A DNA stretch of 64,000 nucleotides from Stereum hirsutum FP-91666 SS1 (Eukaryota > Basidiomycota > Agaricomycetes > Russulales > Stereaceae): assembly GCF_000264905.1 (NCBI RefSeq), contig NW_006763138.1, forward strand, positions 620,224 to 684,223, in the 5' to 3' direction. Below are positions 44,769 to 57,044 of the stretch, in pieces. The position numbers and the translations under genes were made by a program. Below the pieces are notes generated by a model. It saw only the letters and a program-made list of their open reading frames with translations, ran no database searches and was not told the DNA's origin. Each line of letters opens with the position of its first letter. The first letter of the stretch is position 1.

Positions 44769-47647
44769 ATGTGGTTCCCTCGCCTCCCTGTCTTTGGGCT
44801 CGCAGCCCAGCTTCCTTGGCTATTAACCAGACCACCATTCGTTCCCAACGTCCATCCGATGACTTCGACCAAGGAGTTCAACTTCAAGGCTGGAGCCGAT
44901 GTCTTCACACCTAAGGACCTCATCGAGCTCGCCCGACCCGGTACTGGCCTGGCTAACCCTGATGGCGATCTCGTCCTCGTTCCGGTCTCGAAGTACTCCT
45001 TTGAGGATAAAAAGTAAGTTGCGAGTTCCAGGCCACCATATATTTATGCGTACTATGCTGACGCGTGTGGCAAGGAACAACAAGTCGATCTACATCGCGC
45101 CTTTGGAATCCACGATTCAACCTCTCCAGATTCCTCTCACACACGGAGGGGAAGCCTTCTGGCTTGACTCGAAGACAGTTGGACATGTTGTCACCAATGA
45201 AGGCGACAAGGCCGCTTCTCTCTACGCTATCTCCGTCAAATTCACAACCGAACCAGACTCTCAGCTTACCCCTGAACCCCCTGTTCTCGTCGGCACATTT
45301 CCCACCACCTCTGCCACAAACTTCCGCTACTCCTCGTCCACCGGAACGCTCGTGTTTTCGGATTATGTTTACGACGATGGAAACTTGACCAAGGTGAAGG
45401 ACAATGATGAGGCTTACGCGAATAGGGGCAACACCGCCTTCGTGTACGATGAAGGTTATGAGAGGCACTGGGATACGTGGACTGGACCGAAGAAAACCAG
45501 CCTCTTTACCGTCAAACTCGCTGTAGGGAAGAACGAGAAATGGGAACTGGGAGATGAATGGGTGAATGCTCTACAGGGAACAGGACACGTACGTCTTCTT
45601 CTTACTCTGGTCCGTACTCATTTTGACGAGTAGTTGCTGCATAAGCACTCGCCCGTGGAACCCTTTGGAGGAACGGACGACTTTGACATCTCTGGCCACT
45701 CTATCGTCTATACCGCCAAGGACCCAAAACTTCCTGAGGCATCACACACAAGACAAAATGTGCGTGCTGCTGCACTTACATTGATGCATTCGATCGAACG
45801 GATTGTGTAGATTTATCTCGTGGACTTCAGTGGCGGTAAGCCTCGTGAGCTCACCTCTGGTGAGCAAGGTGCTACGCATGCCCCGGTCTTCAGTCGTTCT
45901 GGCGACAAAGTTGCATGGACGGAGATGGACGAGGATGGTTACGAGGCCGACCGGTACGCCGCCTTCATCACCCTCTATTAGCCTCTCTTTTCCCTCTCTG
46001 AGTTGGGTCCTGCTAGTGCGAAGATAGTCATCTACGACTTGAGCAAGGACGTCCGCTTCACACTTACCCAGCCATGGGATCGCTCGCCCGACGCCCTTAC
46101 TGTGAGCCATAATTCACCATGTAATCAGTGCGCCACAGACTAATATATTGCGTCGGCCAGTTCTCTGAAGACGACTCCTTCCTATATCTCACTGCAGCTG
46201 ACCACGCACGTAACAAAGTCTTCGTGCTCCCCGTTCCCGCCACCCCTTCTTCATCCACGAAACACCCCTCCCTACCGCCACATTACACCCATCCTCGCCC
46301 ACTCACCTCTTCTGGTGCCGCTTCTGGCTTAAAAGTCCTCAAAGGCGGTCGTCTCATCTACACTCTCTCGTCCATCACTGGCCCCAACGACGTTTACATC
46401 ATTCGCGGACTCAAGGATCTTGAGAAGGGTGATTTGACCTCGACGTGGAAGAGCGACCCCGAACAGATCACGAAGTTTACTGAGAAAGACCTAGAGGGCA
46501 AGGATATCATCGCTCCAGAAGAATTCACTTTTGAAGGCGCAGAGGGTGCAACAGTACAGGGTTGGACTATCAAGCCGAAGGGGTTTAAGGAGGGCGCGAA
46601 GAAGAAGTGGCCGGTCGTGTTGCTGATACACGGCGGACCACAGGGCGCATGGGAAGATCAGTGGTCTACGAGGTGGAATCCGGAAGTGTTTGCCCAGCAG
46701 GGGTACTTCACCGTCGCCATCAACCCCAGTACGGTTCACAGTGGTCATTATAGTTTGTGTGTACGCTCTCTAATCTAGTTTGCCACAGCTGGATCTACTT
46801 CATTCGGGCAAGACTTCACAGACGCTATCGCCGAAAATTGGGGAGGCAGACCATTCGAGGATCTACAGAAGGGTTGGAAGTACATACTAAACAAGTATCC
46901 TGAGATCGACCAGGAGCGTGCCGTCGCGGCTGGTGCTAGTTGGGGCGGCTATGCCATCAAGTACGCCCACAGTTGTTTCTTCTGATTGTATAAATCTGCT
47001 GTGCTAATTTTCGAGGTTGAATAGCTGGATCCAAGGGCATCCTGAGTTCGGCTTCGGCTTTAAGGCTCTCGTATGCCACGATGGTGTCTTTGATGCTCTG
47101 TATAACGGGTATTCCACCGACGAGCTCTTCTTCGTATGTCGACTTTTCTTTCTCCGCTCACTCTTATGAGGTGATCCACATACTTATCCGTGAAACTTCA
47201 ATAGAACATACACGAATGGGGTGGCGTGCCACACGAACCTCGAGCTCGTGCGATCATCGAGAAATACAACCCAAGAAACTTCGTCAACCACTGGTCGACG
47301 CCCCAACTCATCATTCATGGCAGCAAGGATTTCAGACTCCCCGATACGGAAGGCATCGGGGCGTTCCACGCTCTAAAACAGTGCGTGACCGTTAACGCAA
47401 GAACATGTAGCCTCACCGTTCCTGATACAATCATGTATACTTTTGCAGGCGAAATGTCCCAGCCCGCCTTGTAGTCTTCCCGGATGAGAACCATTGGGTG
47501 CTAAACCCCGGCAACAGGTACGTTTATGCTGTCTGTCCGACGTCTCCTCTCGGAACATTCGCTGACTTTATTCCATGTAACAGCTTGAAGTGGCACTACG
47601 AGGTTTTCCGGTGGTTCCATACGTATGCTGGGAACGATGAGGAGTAA
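44769..47647 (+). CDS. DPP5: Dipeptidyl-peptidase 5 (S9 prolyl-oligopeptidase family)
   Basis: Serine peptidase that removes N-terminal dipeptides. About ten exons. The N-terminal beta-propeller includes HWDTWTGPKKTSLFTVKL, PFGGTDDFDISGHSIVYT, PVFSRSGDKVAWTEMDEDG and WDRSPDALT. The alpha/beta hydrolase part has VVLLIHGGPQGAWEDQWST, RWNPEVFAQQGYFTVAIN and, after an intron, GSTSFGQDFTDAIAENWGG. The nucleophile serine is in AGASWGGYAIK (about 46935-46960), the aspartate in IIHGSKDFRLPDTEG (about 47310-47345) and the histidine in PDENHWVLNPGNS (about 47485-47515). Stop TAA at 47645-47647. The N-terminus MWFPRLPVFGLAAQLPWLL is weakly hydrophobic. DPP5 is secreted in Aspergillus, but another ATG at 44858 (MTSTKEFNFKAGADVF) would give a cytosolic form. 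Catalytic triad complete. Confidence 0.9.
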
Positions 47648-48513
47648 GGCGATGGCGCAAAAGTTGTGTATGTTTAGTAGAACACCAGAAGATTGAGGGG
47701 AAAATTGCAGGATACGAGAGGATGAGGTGCTTGTTGCATTGTCGTAGCGTGCAGTTTTTGTATATGTACCGAGCATTCGACTTTTCAAAAGATATTTTTG
47801 AAGCCCATCCCTGCTCAAAAGTACTTTTATCTGCGTTGAACCGTGTCTAGAGCTCGCAAATAGTGAAAGCGGCAGCACACATTCTGCGATCGGGCCAGGT
47901 TGAACGTGGGTTGAACTTGGGAGGGAAACTAAGCGAGCCGCTATGCCGTCGTCGTTGTCAAGGAAACACGTGGGAGCGGTACCCCTAATACACCGCCCAT
48001 ATCAACACCGTCAAAGCGGTTCAAAGCGTCAAGAATTGTTGAAGAGCTAATTTTGCGATGGATAGAACTTCTCAGTTTTAAGGAGTTTACATGGAGTACA
48101 CTCCAGCCAGTTGATCGGATTATTTATGGATATGGCTCAAATTCACTACACAGTTCATCTGAGACCTAGCAACAGGCACAGGGTATATTGCACGGTGGCC
48201 GGGGTCATTGGGAAGGTCACCACAGGCCGCACGACGTGGTTGGGCTCAGTCAGAAACCACTTTGTCGATACTCCATCTATCTATTCCCTTCACCCCCACC
48301 TTACATTCTTTCAAACCAGCACAGGCTATTACTATCCTCTATATTCGCCTCTATTTTCTTGCCGTGCTTTGCGCTTTATTGTTTCCATAGCACCCACAGC
48401 CGGAGGTGCTAGCCATTGCCGCACTGCAACGGTTGTATCCCGAATTCGACGGCTGCCGAAGCTCAAACCTGAGGTAAAACAAAGGGCATCTCTACCGCGT
48501 ATATCTTGTCAAT
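47648..48513. other. Intergenic region
   Basis: 866 bp without a supportable gene; a pyrimidine-rich tract precedes the next ATG (about 48280-48345). Confidence 0.5.
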
Positions 48514-50635
48514 ATGTCGGCATCTTCGGTTCCCGGCTCTCCTCTTCCCGACACTCAGCACATACCGGAACAGCTGCATATTCCGAATCAGGCCGACCTC
48601 TCCTTGTCAGAGCTCACATTGGAGGGCGAAGAAGGAGAGCACTCCGTGACTTCAACACTTACGCAGGACCAGCGACCTATAATTGGTCTTAGCGCCGATC
48701 AAGAGCCGTCTTCTGCACAATATCTTTCCCCAGATATCGAAGCTGCGCAACAGGCCGCCAGTCAGAACGGAGGTCTCAGTCCGACGTCGCCTCGTCCTTC
48801 ACCGTCCGCCGCGCTGCTACTATCGCCACCAAAGTCCCCTATGGCTCTTCCGACGAGAACTGTCGCCATTCTCAAGAACCATGCGCTCGACCACAGATTC
48901 GATATCGAGGCTCGTATCACAGAGGCTCAATTCGAGGTCAGTCTCACTCTCAATCCGTTACGTTTGGAGTAGAACACTCGTCACTAAATTATGTATGTAG
49001 ATCGTCAAGGAACGTCAGATGGAGTTTGACGTTGAGACGGATCCCGATACTCTCTTTGAGCTGTTTGGTGACGACGCCGCGTCGTTCGCTGAGTACGTAG
49101 TTTACATATCACTCTCTAGTCCCTCTCACTGACTCATACCACGACCTCATCACTAGGGGTCCTGTCTGGGTTTATGTTCTCGAGCGTCGCCGGGCTATTG
49201 AAGTGTGAGTACTTGGGCTTCTCGTCGTTTCGTTCTTTGCACCAACAAGAGTACACCCGACGCAGATGGCACACTATTATGGGCGACCCCAACCCGTCCG
49301 TCGCCAGAAAGTTATCTCCTCACTCCCTTCGCGCGCTTTACGGTCTATCCCCCGAGCAAAACGCCGTGATGGGCTCTCCAGATGCTGCCACCGCAGAGAT
49401 ACAAATCGCATCCCTGTTTGCCTCTTCGCCACCCTTCCCCGCCACCGAGGACTTCTCAGGCGACATTACAGATCCCACCTTACTGGACCTCAATGGGGGC
49501 TCAATGCGTAGTATCACGAGCAGCGTGGCTAGCGCCCTTCGTCGAGATTCTACATCTAGGTCCGGGGCCAGTGCCACACCTCCTGGCGTCGTGCGTACAA
49601 GCAGCGGAGGTTTCAAAGCTCGTGTTATTCCCAACACACACGACAAACCTAGTATTGCACCCCGTTCGAGTCGCGCAGCGGATTTACGAGCCGGTATCAT
49701 TACTGAATCTAGTGACCGTAAAGTGCGCGTCGCACCCACGAAGGAAGCCCTCAAGCAGATGTTTATGGATGTTCCGGGCCACAAACGATCTGGATCTATC
49801 GCCGTGGCCTCTACTGCACCTCCCGCTCTAGTGCCCCGCATGACTCGTGCTGCAGCCCTCCGGCTGGGCCAGACACCCGTGGAGTCACCAAGTAAGGCGA
49901 GGAGACAATCACTGGATATGGTTGCGAATAAGGAGAAGGCGGACCTCAAGGCTATGTTTGAAGGCGTGCCTGGGCATAAGAGGAGGGAAAGCATCGCGGT
50001 GGCCAGCACGAAAGCCCCGACGATGGCCCCACGCTTGAACAAGAGTGCGGCGTTACGGGCGCAGAAGGATGCAGAACGCGCCCCCCCTTCCTCGTTTATG
50101 TGTAAGTCATTCTCCCCGCCGTGCTAGTTTCCTCAATTATCTCCCTTCAGTCACGCGTACTCACGTCCTACGCACAGTCCGCGAACATTCCTCTCGTTCT
50201 TTGTCCCGGTCAACGTCACAGAACGATCTTGGCGCATCCACCTCTCGCCCTGCGTCCTCCCAGTCCCAAGTGCGCTCCACTCCCCCCGCGTCTTCTGTAT
50301 CTACCCCTCCAGCGGTCCGTCGTGCCCCTTCGCGAACTTCTACGTCCACGCCGGCCGCATCGTTATCCCAGTCAAAGAATCGTCCTCCGACTTCCAGAAC
50401 GTCTACTCAACCTCGCGTCTCCGCGGCTTCCACACCTACGTCGGAAAAGTCGGAAAAATCGCCCGCTGTCAACGGCTCGAATGGCGCTGCTGCTTCGCCA
50501 TCGCCAGCCAAGCCCAGACCCAGACCATCGAGCTTGCAGGCTCCAACGATGGCACCAAGGCAGAACAAGAGTGCGATGTTGAGAGCCGCGAAGATGGCTG
50601 CTCAGCAGAATGGAGGAAAGCCCGTGAAGGTCTAA
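48514..50635 (+). CDS. Long protein with a catalytically degenerate NDP-kinase-like domain and repeat-bearing tail
   Basis: ATG at 48514 (MSASSVPGSPLPDTQHIPE). The head is disordered. The NDK-like domain spans about 48850-49430 over four exons: TRTVAILKNHALDHRFDIE, ARITEAQFEIVKERQMEFD, GPVWVYVLERRRAIE, WHTIMGDPNPSVARKLSP, HSLRALYGLSPEQNAVMGS and AATAEIQIASLF. In active NDP kinases the last motif is NxxHGSD with the phosphorylated histidine; here it is NAVMGSP, so His is Met and phosphotransfer is unlikely. The tail is long and Ser/Pro/Arg-rich. It carries four copies of an (A/V)PRxx(K/R)(S/A)AxLR motif and two copies of VPGHKRxxSIAVAST. RRQS and RRES are PKA-like sites. Ends GGKPVKV, stop TAA at 50633-50635. 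Probably a scaffold or regulatory protein; function unknown. Confidence 0.75.
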
Positions 50636-51496
50636 GTCGATGGCCTGTGCCTGCAAACGCCGCTCGTAGACGTCATATATTTTTCTCTTTTTGCGCAGGC
50701 GCGTTTTTATCAATCTTTCGCGGACTGCATATAAACGTACGTCACTGTCTGTTGTTCCTTTATGATTTACCTGTCAAATCTCTCGATTTCTATCACATAT
50801 GCATCACATCTGGGTTTTTTGGTGGCTTGATTGCTTGGTAGCCTTGCGTACACTTGTACATCATGGCATGATACATAGTTGCTCTAGCGCATATCTATCT
50901 TTGCTTCTCGTATGCTCCATCTTCTTCCTTTGTCTTTAGCCCTTTGTTTGTGCTATCCGTCTCTTGTGTCTCTTACACGGTTGATATACCCTGTATATCA
51001 TTCTATCCTTGCCATTCGTACTCTTATGCTGTTTCTTGTCACAAGTCTGAGCATATACTAGCTGCTTCGCGACATCTTTTCTTATCCCGAACATCGCTAT
51101 CTGTGATCAGAATTACCGGTCGTCTAGCTGTATTGCCTTGGCTGGTCGCACTTCCTGTCTTATTACTCCGTTGAAGTTACTCCCACTCCCACTTACACGC
51201 CTGACCCAGACTACTTACTGCTATAAGCACAATCTATGTCAATCGTATCCTCCATCGTTGCCTTTGAGCTGTTCACTTTACGGAATTGCACAGGGTATAC
51301 CTCAATGGAGTTGTCGGTGATCAAGGACGCAGACATCGATGTGCAATTGCCAGTGCGAAGGATTCGTAAACAATCACTAGTATGCGCATATCAACACTGT
51401 CTACACTGACTTGGCCGAAATTAATACTATCAACTACATTGGAAGGACGGACGGCTTCATACAAAACTCTTTCAGCATCGAGACAGCCTGAAGGGC
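50636..51496. other. Convergent intergenic region
   Basis: 861 bp, T-rich, between the NDK-like gene and the first aldo-keto reductase. No gene supported. Confidence 0.5.
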
Positions 51497-53298
51497 TCAC
51501 TGCGCCGTAGGCTTGATGACAGCGGGCAAAGGCCAAACGTCCAGATGACAAGACGCTTGACCCTGCAACAACCCACTCACGCTTGTACCAACACCCTGTT
51601 GAATGTCATCGCCGCCCCCAGTCAGTGTCGGTAGATAGAATGCTGACGGGTTGTCTACGTACCACCATAGTCCCGGGGAACCCAATGTCAAATGGAAGGA
51701 CACCCTCGAGACGCTTGATCTGGTCCCCGGTCAAAGCGATATCTAAGGCCTTGATGTTGGCTTCGAGGTGTTCGATCTTCCGTCCACCTTCATCATCCAA
51801 GCTCGTGAGTAAGGGACGGTAGCTCGAAATGCGTGCAAGAAACATACCGAGGATAGGGAACACGTAAGGCGTTTTCTGCATCAAGTATGCGATCGCAACT
51901 AGATGTCCTTGTCAATTTACAATCGCTCGTATGCTCTGTATAATAACATACCGGCCTGGACATTGTCGCCAACGCCAACCTCCTTACCCACTTCTTCGAG
52001 GACAGCGCAGACCTTCTTTTCGTCCGCAGTCCTCTCCCATTCTGGACCGAAGATCATTCGTCCCTTCTCGCCCGACTCTCTACGGCGAGCTTCTTCAGCA
52101 TCCGTGCGAATCTTGCCTGCGCCAAGGACATCCCACGGGGCGAGGGCAAGGCCTGTGCATTAAGGTTGGATTAGTATTTGTCCACAAATTTGATGAGGGC
52201 AGAGAAACTGGAAGAGTTCGCTCAAGAGGGGACAAACAACACGAACCCAGGGTCCTGGCCATCGGTATGATCTCCCTTTCAAAAGACCTCTTCATAATGT
52301 TCCATTGCCCTTGATAGATGACAAATGGAGTCTTTCCGTGGTCTCTGGCATACTGGTTCGCTTGCGATACAATCCATGCGGGTGTATCCTAGGTCATCGG
52401 ATCGTCAGGACGGAGGAATACGAGGTAGTCATACGGTCAAGTGCAAGCTTACAGAAACACCCTGAGAGACAAAGAGTCGTAATGAATGATAGCAAGAGGT
52501 TAGAACATATAGGTTATTGTCGAACAGAATGAGCAACAGTGACATACCAGGTAACAAACCTTGCCTGCAGCGACCAAATTATGCAGACCGTTCATAACCT
52601 CTTCAACGCCAGAGGCCCAATCCCACCAATGCAAGTAAAGGATGTCGATATAAGACGTTCTAAGCTTCTTCAAAGATGCTTCGACCGAGATGTTCATCGA
52701 CTTGACATTATTGCCGACGAAGGTGATTTTGTGCGGAGACTCTATGTGACGCTTGAAGTTCGAGGTATACTGCAGCACATAGGGTTGTCATGAGCGTTTG
52801 GTAACAAGAAAAACTTGGCCGCAATGGACTACCTTGGTGGCTAGTACGATTTGGTCACGGTTGCCGCGGCTCTCCATCCACTCTCCAAGGAACTCTTCGG
52901 AGGATTCATCCTGACTACAATGCGCAGGTAGAAAGGGTAACATTGAGCGTGAAGCCTTAGTGAGCGTTCTGAGCAGAGATTCACCAGCAACACTTACTAG
53001 GCATTAGCAGTATCGATGAAGTTTCCACCAAGACCGAAGTAAGCGTCGAGAAGTTTGAAGCTAGACTCTTTGTCCATCGAGCCCATGCCCTTTGCAGCCC
53101 ATTTATCGCCAATGCTCATCGCACCAAGTTGACTTCAATCGGGTTCAAATTGAGAATCAATCAATTAACAATGGCCATGACGTGCACGAGCGAATGAACT
53201 CACATCGGCGAGACGCGAAGGCCACATAGCGGCGAGAGCGTGCGGTATTTGGCGAGCTTTGAAGCGGGAGGAGCGATGCCAGGGTAGAAAGCAGACAT
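51497..53298 (-). CDS. Aldo-keto reductase, aryl-alcohol dehydrogenase type (AKR-1)
   Basis: NADPH-dependent cytosolic reductase of the aryl-alcohol-dehydrogenase group, which reduces aromatic aldehydes in wood- and litter-decay fungi. ATG at 53296-53298 ([19 protein letters not shown]). Blocks in order: [38 protein letters not shown] (cofactor/catalytic Asp-Tyr region), [38 protein letters not shown] (catalytic His in YLHWWD), [38 protein letters not shown], then [19 protein letters not shown]. The last part has TPYVFPILG, an intron, then [19 protein letters not shown] and LPFDIGFPG, ending VIKPTAQ, stop at 51497-51499. The catalytic tetrad appears complete. Tandem paralogue of AKR-2, same strand. 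Confidence 0.88.
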
Positions 53299-53390
53299 GG
53301 TGGTGCGATCAATTGGAAGTGACGATACAAACGAGAAAAACTTTCGAGAGATGAATACCAGCGAATGTGACCAACCTGCGAACTCTCCTG

Positions 53391-53398
53391 TTTATATA
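53391..53398 (-). promoter_or_regulatory. TATA box of AKR-1
   Basis: TATATAAA on the minus strand, 93 bp before the AKR-1 ATG. Confidence 0.5.
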
Positions 53399-54029
53399 GT
53401 GCTGAAAAAGAACGACCCTATCGATCATAGTATCCACATAGGTCCGAGTATCGACTGTAAAGGATCTGTGGCAGAAACAGGGGCACCGGATAACGAAAGT
53501 CGGAGAGAAGCTCATGTCGAGCTCATGTCAAGCCTTCAAGTTGAAAGAGAAAAGCAACAATCGCCGTCCAACTATTTCAAGCGAGCGCCATCTCCCCGGG
53601 CTGCGGGCAGGTTCCCCACAAACTAAGATAGGCCTCATTCGGGTTGACTTATAGCTCCTCGACTTGGTTGCTCTATAAACTGACTACTTTTTCTGTCTTG
53701 TCAACATCAAGACAGGCGATCTTTGCTCTCCTCCTCGTGTGCTTCTGAATCGAAGACTTTCCCTCGTTGTCAGACTCGACCCACCTCAGTTTTGTCTGGG
53801 AGCCACAATTGACGTGTTGGTGATCCACATTTTCTGCCGTTTTCAGCCTCACCACTCATTTATCAGTCGGGCACATTCTCTTTAGGTCTCTCGGCGAACT
53901 GTCTTCTACGAAATCCACCTCTCTTTCCGGAATATTTAACCGGACAACATGCTAAGTTAGGCTCCGAGCACTCTCGACCCGTCCATGTCTTTTCTCTGGA
54001 GCAGTACGTCATGCCTACAGCTCTTTTCC

Positions 54030-54400
54030 CTCAATACCGTATCAGAGCCCGAGTGTTCCTTGTATCGGCTTCGGTATCATGAGCACGCCGACATTCTACA
54101 ACCCTAGCAGCTTCCCGTTGAGAAGCGTCTCGCAGTAAGTACTACTTACGTCGTTCGCACCCCGTCTCTGTCCCTGGATCTGACCTCTCATACTTCCCAC
54201 TAGTCAAGTCCTTCATCTAGTAGCTTCTGAGTGCAGTCTATGGAGATAGCGTGTACTGGATACCGCTGATATCTTCGGCTGTACAGGTCTCGTGATCGGA
54301 AGGCAATGATGCCGAAGTTCTCTAAACAGAACTAACCCAACATCATAAACTTTATCGACGAGATCGAAAAGGTCGGCGGAATTCCTCATCACAGCAGAGC
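54030..54400 (+). pseudogene. Remnant of another aldo-keto reductase
   Basis: Plus-strand pieces resemble the N-terminus of an aldo-keto reductase: VPCIGFGIMSTPTFYNPSS (about 54060-54115; compare the family start VPxIGFGxMG), then DTADIFG (about 54260-54280), like the conserved DTADxYG of the catalytic site. The frame is broken by stops and shifts before and after each piece, and no downstream half is seen. It lies between AKR-1 and AKR-2 on the opposite strand and belongs to a different reductase subtype. The match rests on two short blocks only. Confidence 0.4.
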
Positions 54401-54474
54401 ACATAGCGTCAAGTTTTCAGTAAATATCTGTAAATGGGCATATTCGGGACACTGTTACCACAGGCCTGGGAAGC

Positions 54475-56280
54475 TCACTGAGCCATAGGCTTAATGACGC
54501 CGGGCAAAGGCCAAACATCGAGATTACTAGCCGCTTGACCCTGCAGTATCCCGCTCACACTTGACCCAACACCCTGTTGAATGCCATCGCCGCCCCGAGT
54601 TAGTATCGGGAAGGTATGAATATAGAATGTTGACTGTACACATACCACCATATTTCCGGGGAAGCCAAGGTCAAATGGAAGAACACCCTCGAGACGCTTG
54701 ATCTGGTCCCCGGTCAAAGCGATATCCAAGGCCTTGATGTTGGCTTTGAGGTGTTCAATCTTCCGCCCACCTTCGTCATCCAAGCTCGTGAGTAATGGAT
54801 GGCAGCTCGAAATGTGTGCAAGGAACGTACCGAGGACAGGGAACACGTAAGGAGTCTTGTGCATCAAATATGCAATTGCAACTAGAGGTATTTATTAGTA
54901 TCCAGCCGCCACGTATGCTCTGTATGAGCACATACCGGCCTGCACATTATCGCCAACGCCAACCTCCCTGCCCACTTCTTCAAGAACACCGGAGATCTTC
55001 TTTTCGTCTTCAGTTCTCTCCCATTCTGGGCTGAATATCGTTCGTCCCTTCTCACCCGACTCTTTACGACGAGCTTCTTCAGCATCCGTGCGGATCTTGC
55101 CTCCACAAAGAACGTCCCACGGAGCGAGGGCAAGGCCTGTGGGTGAATGTAAGATCAATAGATGTTCAAAAGTTTGATAAGGGCGGAACTGGAATGAGAG
55201 GAACTGGGACACTTCGCTCAAGAGGAAACAAACAACACGAACCCAGGGACCTGGCCATCGGTATGATCTCCCTTTCAAAATCCCTTTTCATGATGTTCCA
55301 TTGCCCTTGATAGATGACAAATGGAGTCTTTCCGTGATCCCGAGCGTACTGATTAGCTTGAGAAACGACCCAGGCGGGGGTATCCTGGTGACATATATCT
55401 GTCAGAGTGTATTTAAAATGCAAGGATCGATAAAGCGCAGGGTAAACTTACAGAGACACCCTGCGAGAAAAGGGACACGGTTACAAGGAATCAGAATATA
55501 TACCATAGCTCAAAAGACATAGAAACATACCAGGTACAGAACCTTGCCTGCAGTGACCAAGTTATGCAGACCGTTCATGACTTCCTCAACACCGGAAGCC
55601 CAGTCCCACCAATGCAGATAAAGAATATCAACGTAAGACGTTTTGAGCTTCTTGAGAGATGCTTCGACGGAGACATGCATTGATTTGACATTGTTGCCGA
55701 CGAAGGTGATTTTATGCGGGGACTCTATATGGCGCTTGTAGTTGCAGGTATACTACAGCACATATCAACGACGTGAGTGTTGGTAATAAAGAGGATTTGC
55801 CACAGTGTACTACCTTTGTCGCCAGGATGATCTGGTCGCGATTGCCGCGCTTTTCCATCCACTCGCCAATGAACTCTTCGGAGGACCCTTCCTGACTACA
55901 AGTTGCAGAAAAGGTGGTCGTATTTAGCGCACAATCGTCGTAAGATCTGGAGACACAGAGTCGCCAACAACACTTACTAGTCATTAGCGGTATCAATGAA
56001 GTTTCCACCGAGATCAAAGTAGGCATCGAGAAGCTTGAAGCTTGCCTCTTTGTCCATGGACCCGTATCCCATCGCAGCCCACTTGTCGCCTATGTTCGCC
56101 GCACCAAGCTGACTTGAGTCGGAATCAGAGTGAGTGTCAAATGGCCTGGACAGTAAAGGCAATGAGGACACGAGACTGAACTCACACTGGTGAGACACGG
56201 AGGCCACATAGCGGCGAGAGTGTGCGATATTTGGCGAGCCCAGAAACGGGAGGAGCGATATCGGGGTAGAAAGAGGTCAT
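54475..56280 (-). CDS. Aldo-keto reductase, aryl-alcohol dehydrogenase type (AKR-2)
   Basis: Tandem paralogue of AKR-1 with the same intron pattern. ATG at 56278-56280 ([19 protein letters not shown]). [131 protein letters not shown]. Then TPYVFPVLG, an intron, [30 protein letters not shown], ending GVIKPMAQ, stop at 54475-54477. The His of YLHWWD is present. Differences from AKR-1 are scattered, so the duplication is older than the RFT1/arrestin one. Probably active on aromatic or aliphatic aldehydes; its specificity may differ from AKR-1. Confidence 0.88.
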
Positions 56281-57044
56281 GGTAGTGCTGGTGGTCTGAA
56301 TGGCACAGAGAGGGATTTATAATGCATCCTGAGACGAGAAATATGCCTGGCTTTTTAGCATTCTGGCCCCAATTCCAAGTTGCTGAGTGAGCAGTTCTTT
56401 TGCGCATGCTGAGTAAAGTATTAAAAGAACCTGAGGCACCGCCTCACTAGCTGATAGCAGCTGATAGTCCTACACTACTGTCTGATGCTCTGTGGGCACG
56501 CCTAAGGTCCATGTACGCTCAAACTTATCACGTAGCGAATGCTTTCGCAAGAAGACATCACCCTCGGAGATGGTGAGAACGCATATCGCATGACTGGGCA
56601 GTTTTCATGCTCATGTTTTCGTATACGTACAGACAGATCGAGAACGTTCAGAGCACCAGGCCGTCTAGGGTCAAAGCAAGAAAGCAGCATCAAAGCCTTA
56701 CTCAGCCAACAAGAACAAAAGACACCGCGCGACCCTCGCGGAGAAGAAAGACTCCACCGTTGCTATCCTTCACAGTGCTGTTATTCCCCTGTCTTCTAGC
56801 GCATGAGATTTTATGATGCTTACAGCAGGAGTTCGAGTTCATGAGCGGACGGGTAACCAAGGTGGGAAGGCGGGACTGTGGTGAAAGCCAACTGTGGCCC
56901 GGGTTCGCTTGAAGGTGCTCACGGTTCCTTCCGGACTTCGCCGCGCCACGTAAACGCGCCTCTGCCTGCCTCTGCTCAAACCTTCACCGAACTTTCAATC
57001 TCTCAAGTGCTTCGGTGACCATTTTTTGCTGAGGTCGAGCAATC
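56281..57044. other. Divergent intergenic region
   Basis: Promoters of AKR-2 and of the ribosomal protein gene. No gene recognised. Confidence 0.5.
56315..56321 (-). promoter_or_regulatory. TATA box of AKR-2
   Basis: TATAAAT on the minus strand only 35 bp before the ATG, implying a very short leader if used. Confidence 0.4.

Larger units (their letters stand above)
53299..54474. other. Intergenic region between the two tandem reductases
   Basis: Contains the AKR-1 promoter side and the pseudogene fragment listed at about 54030-54400. Open frames here do not look coding. Confidence 0.5.
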
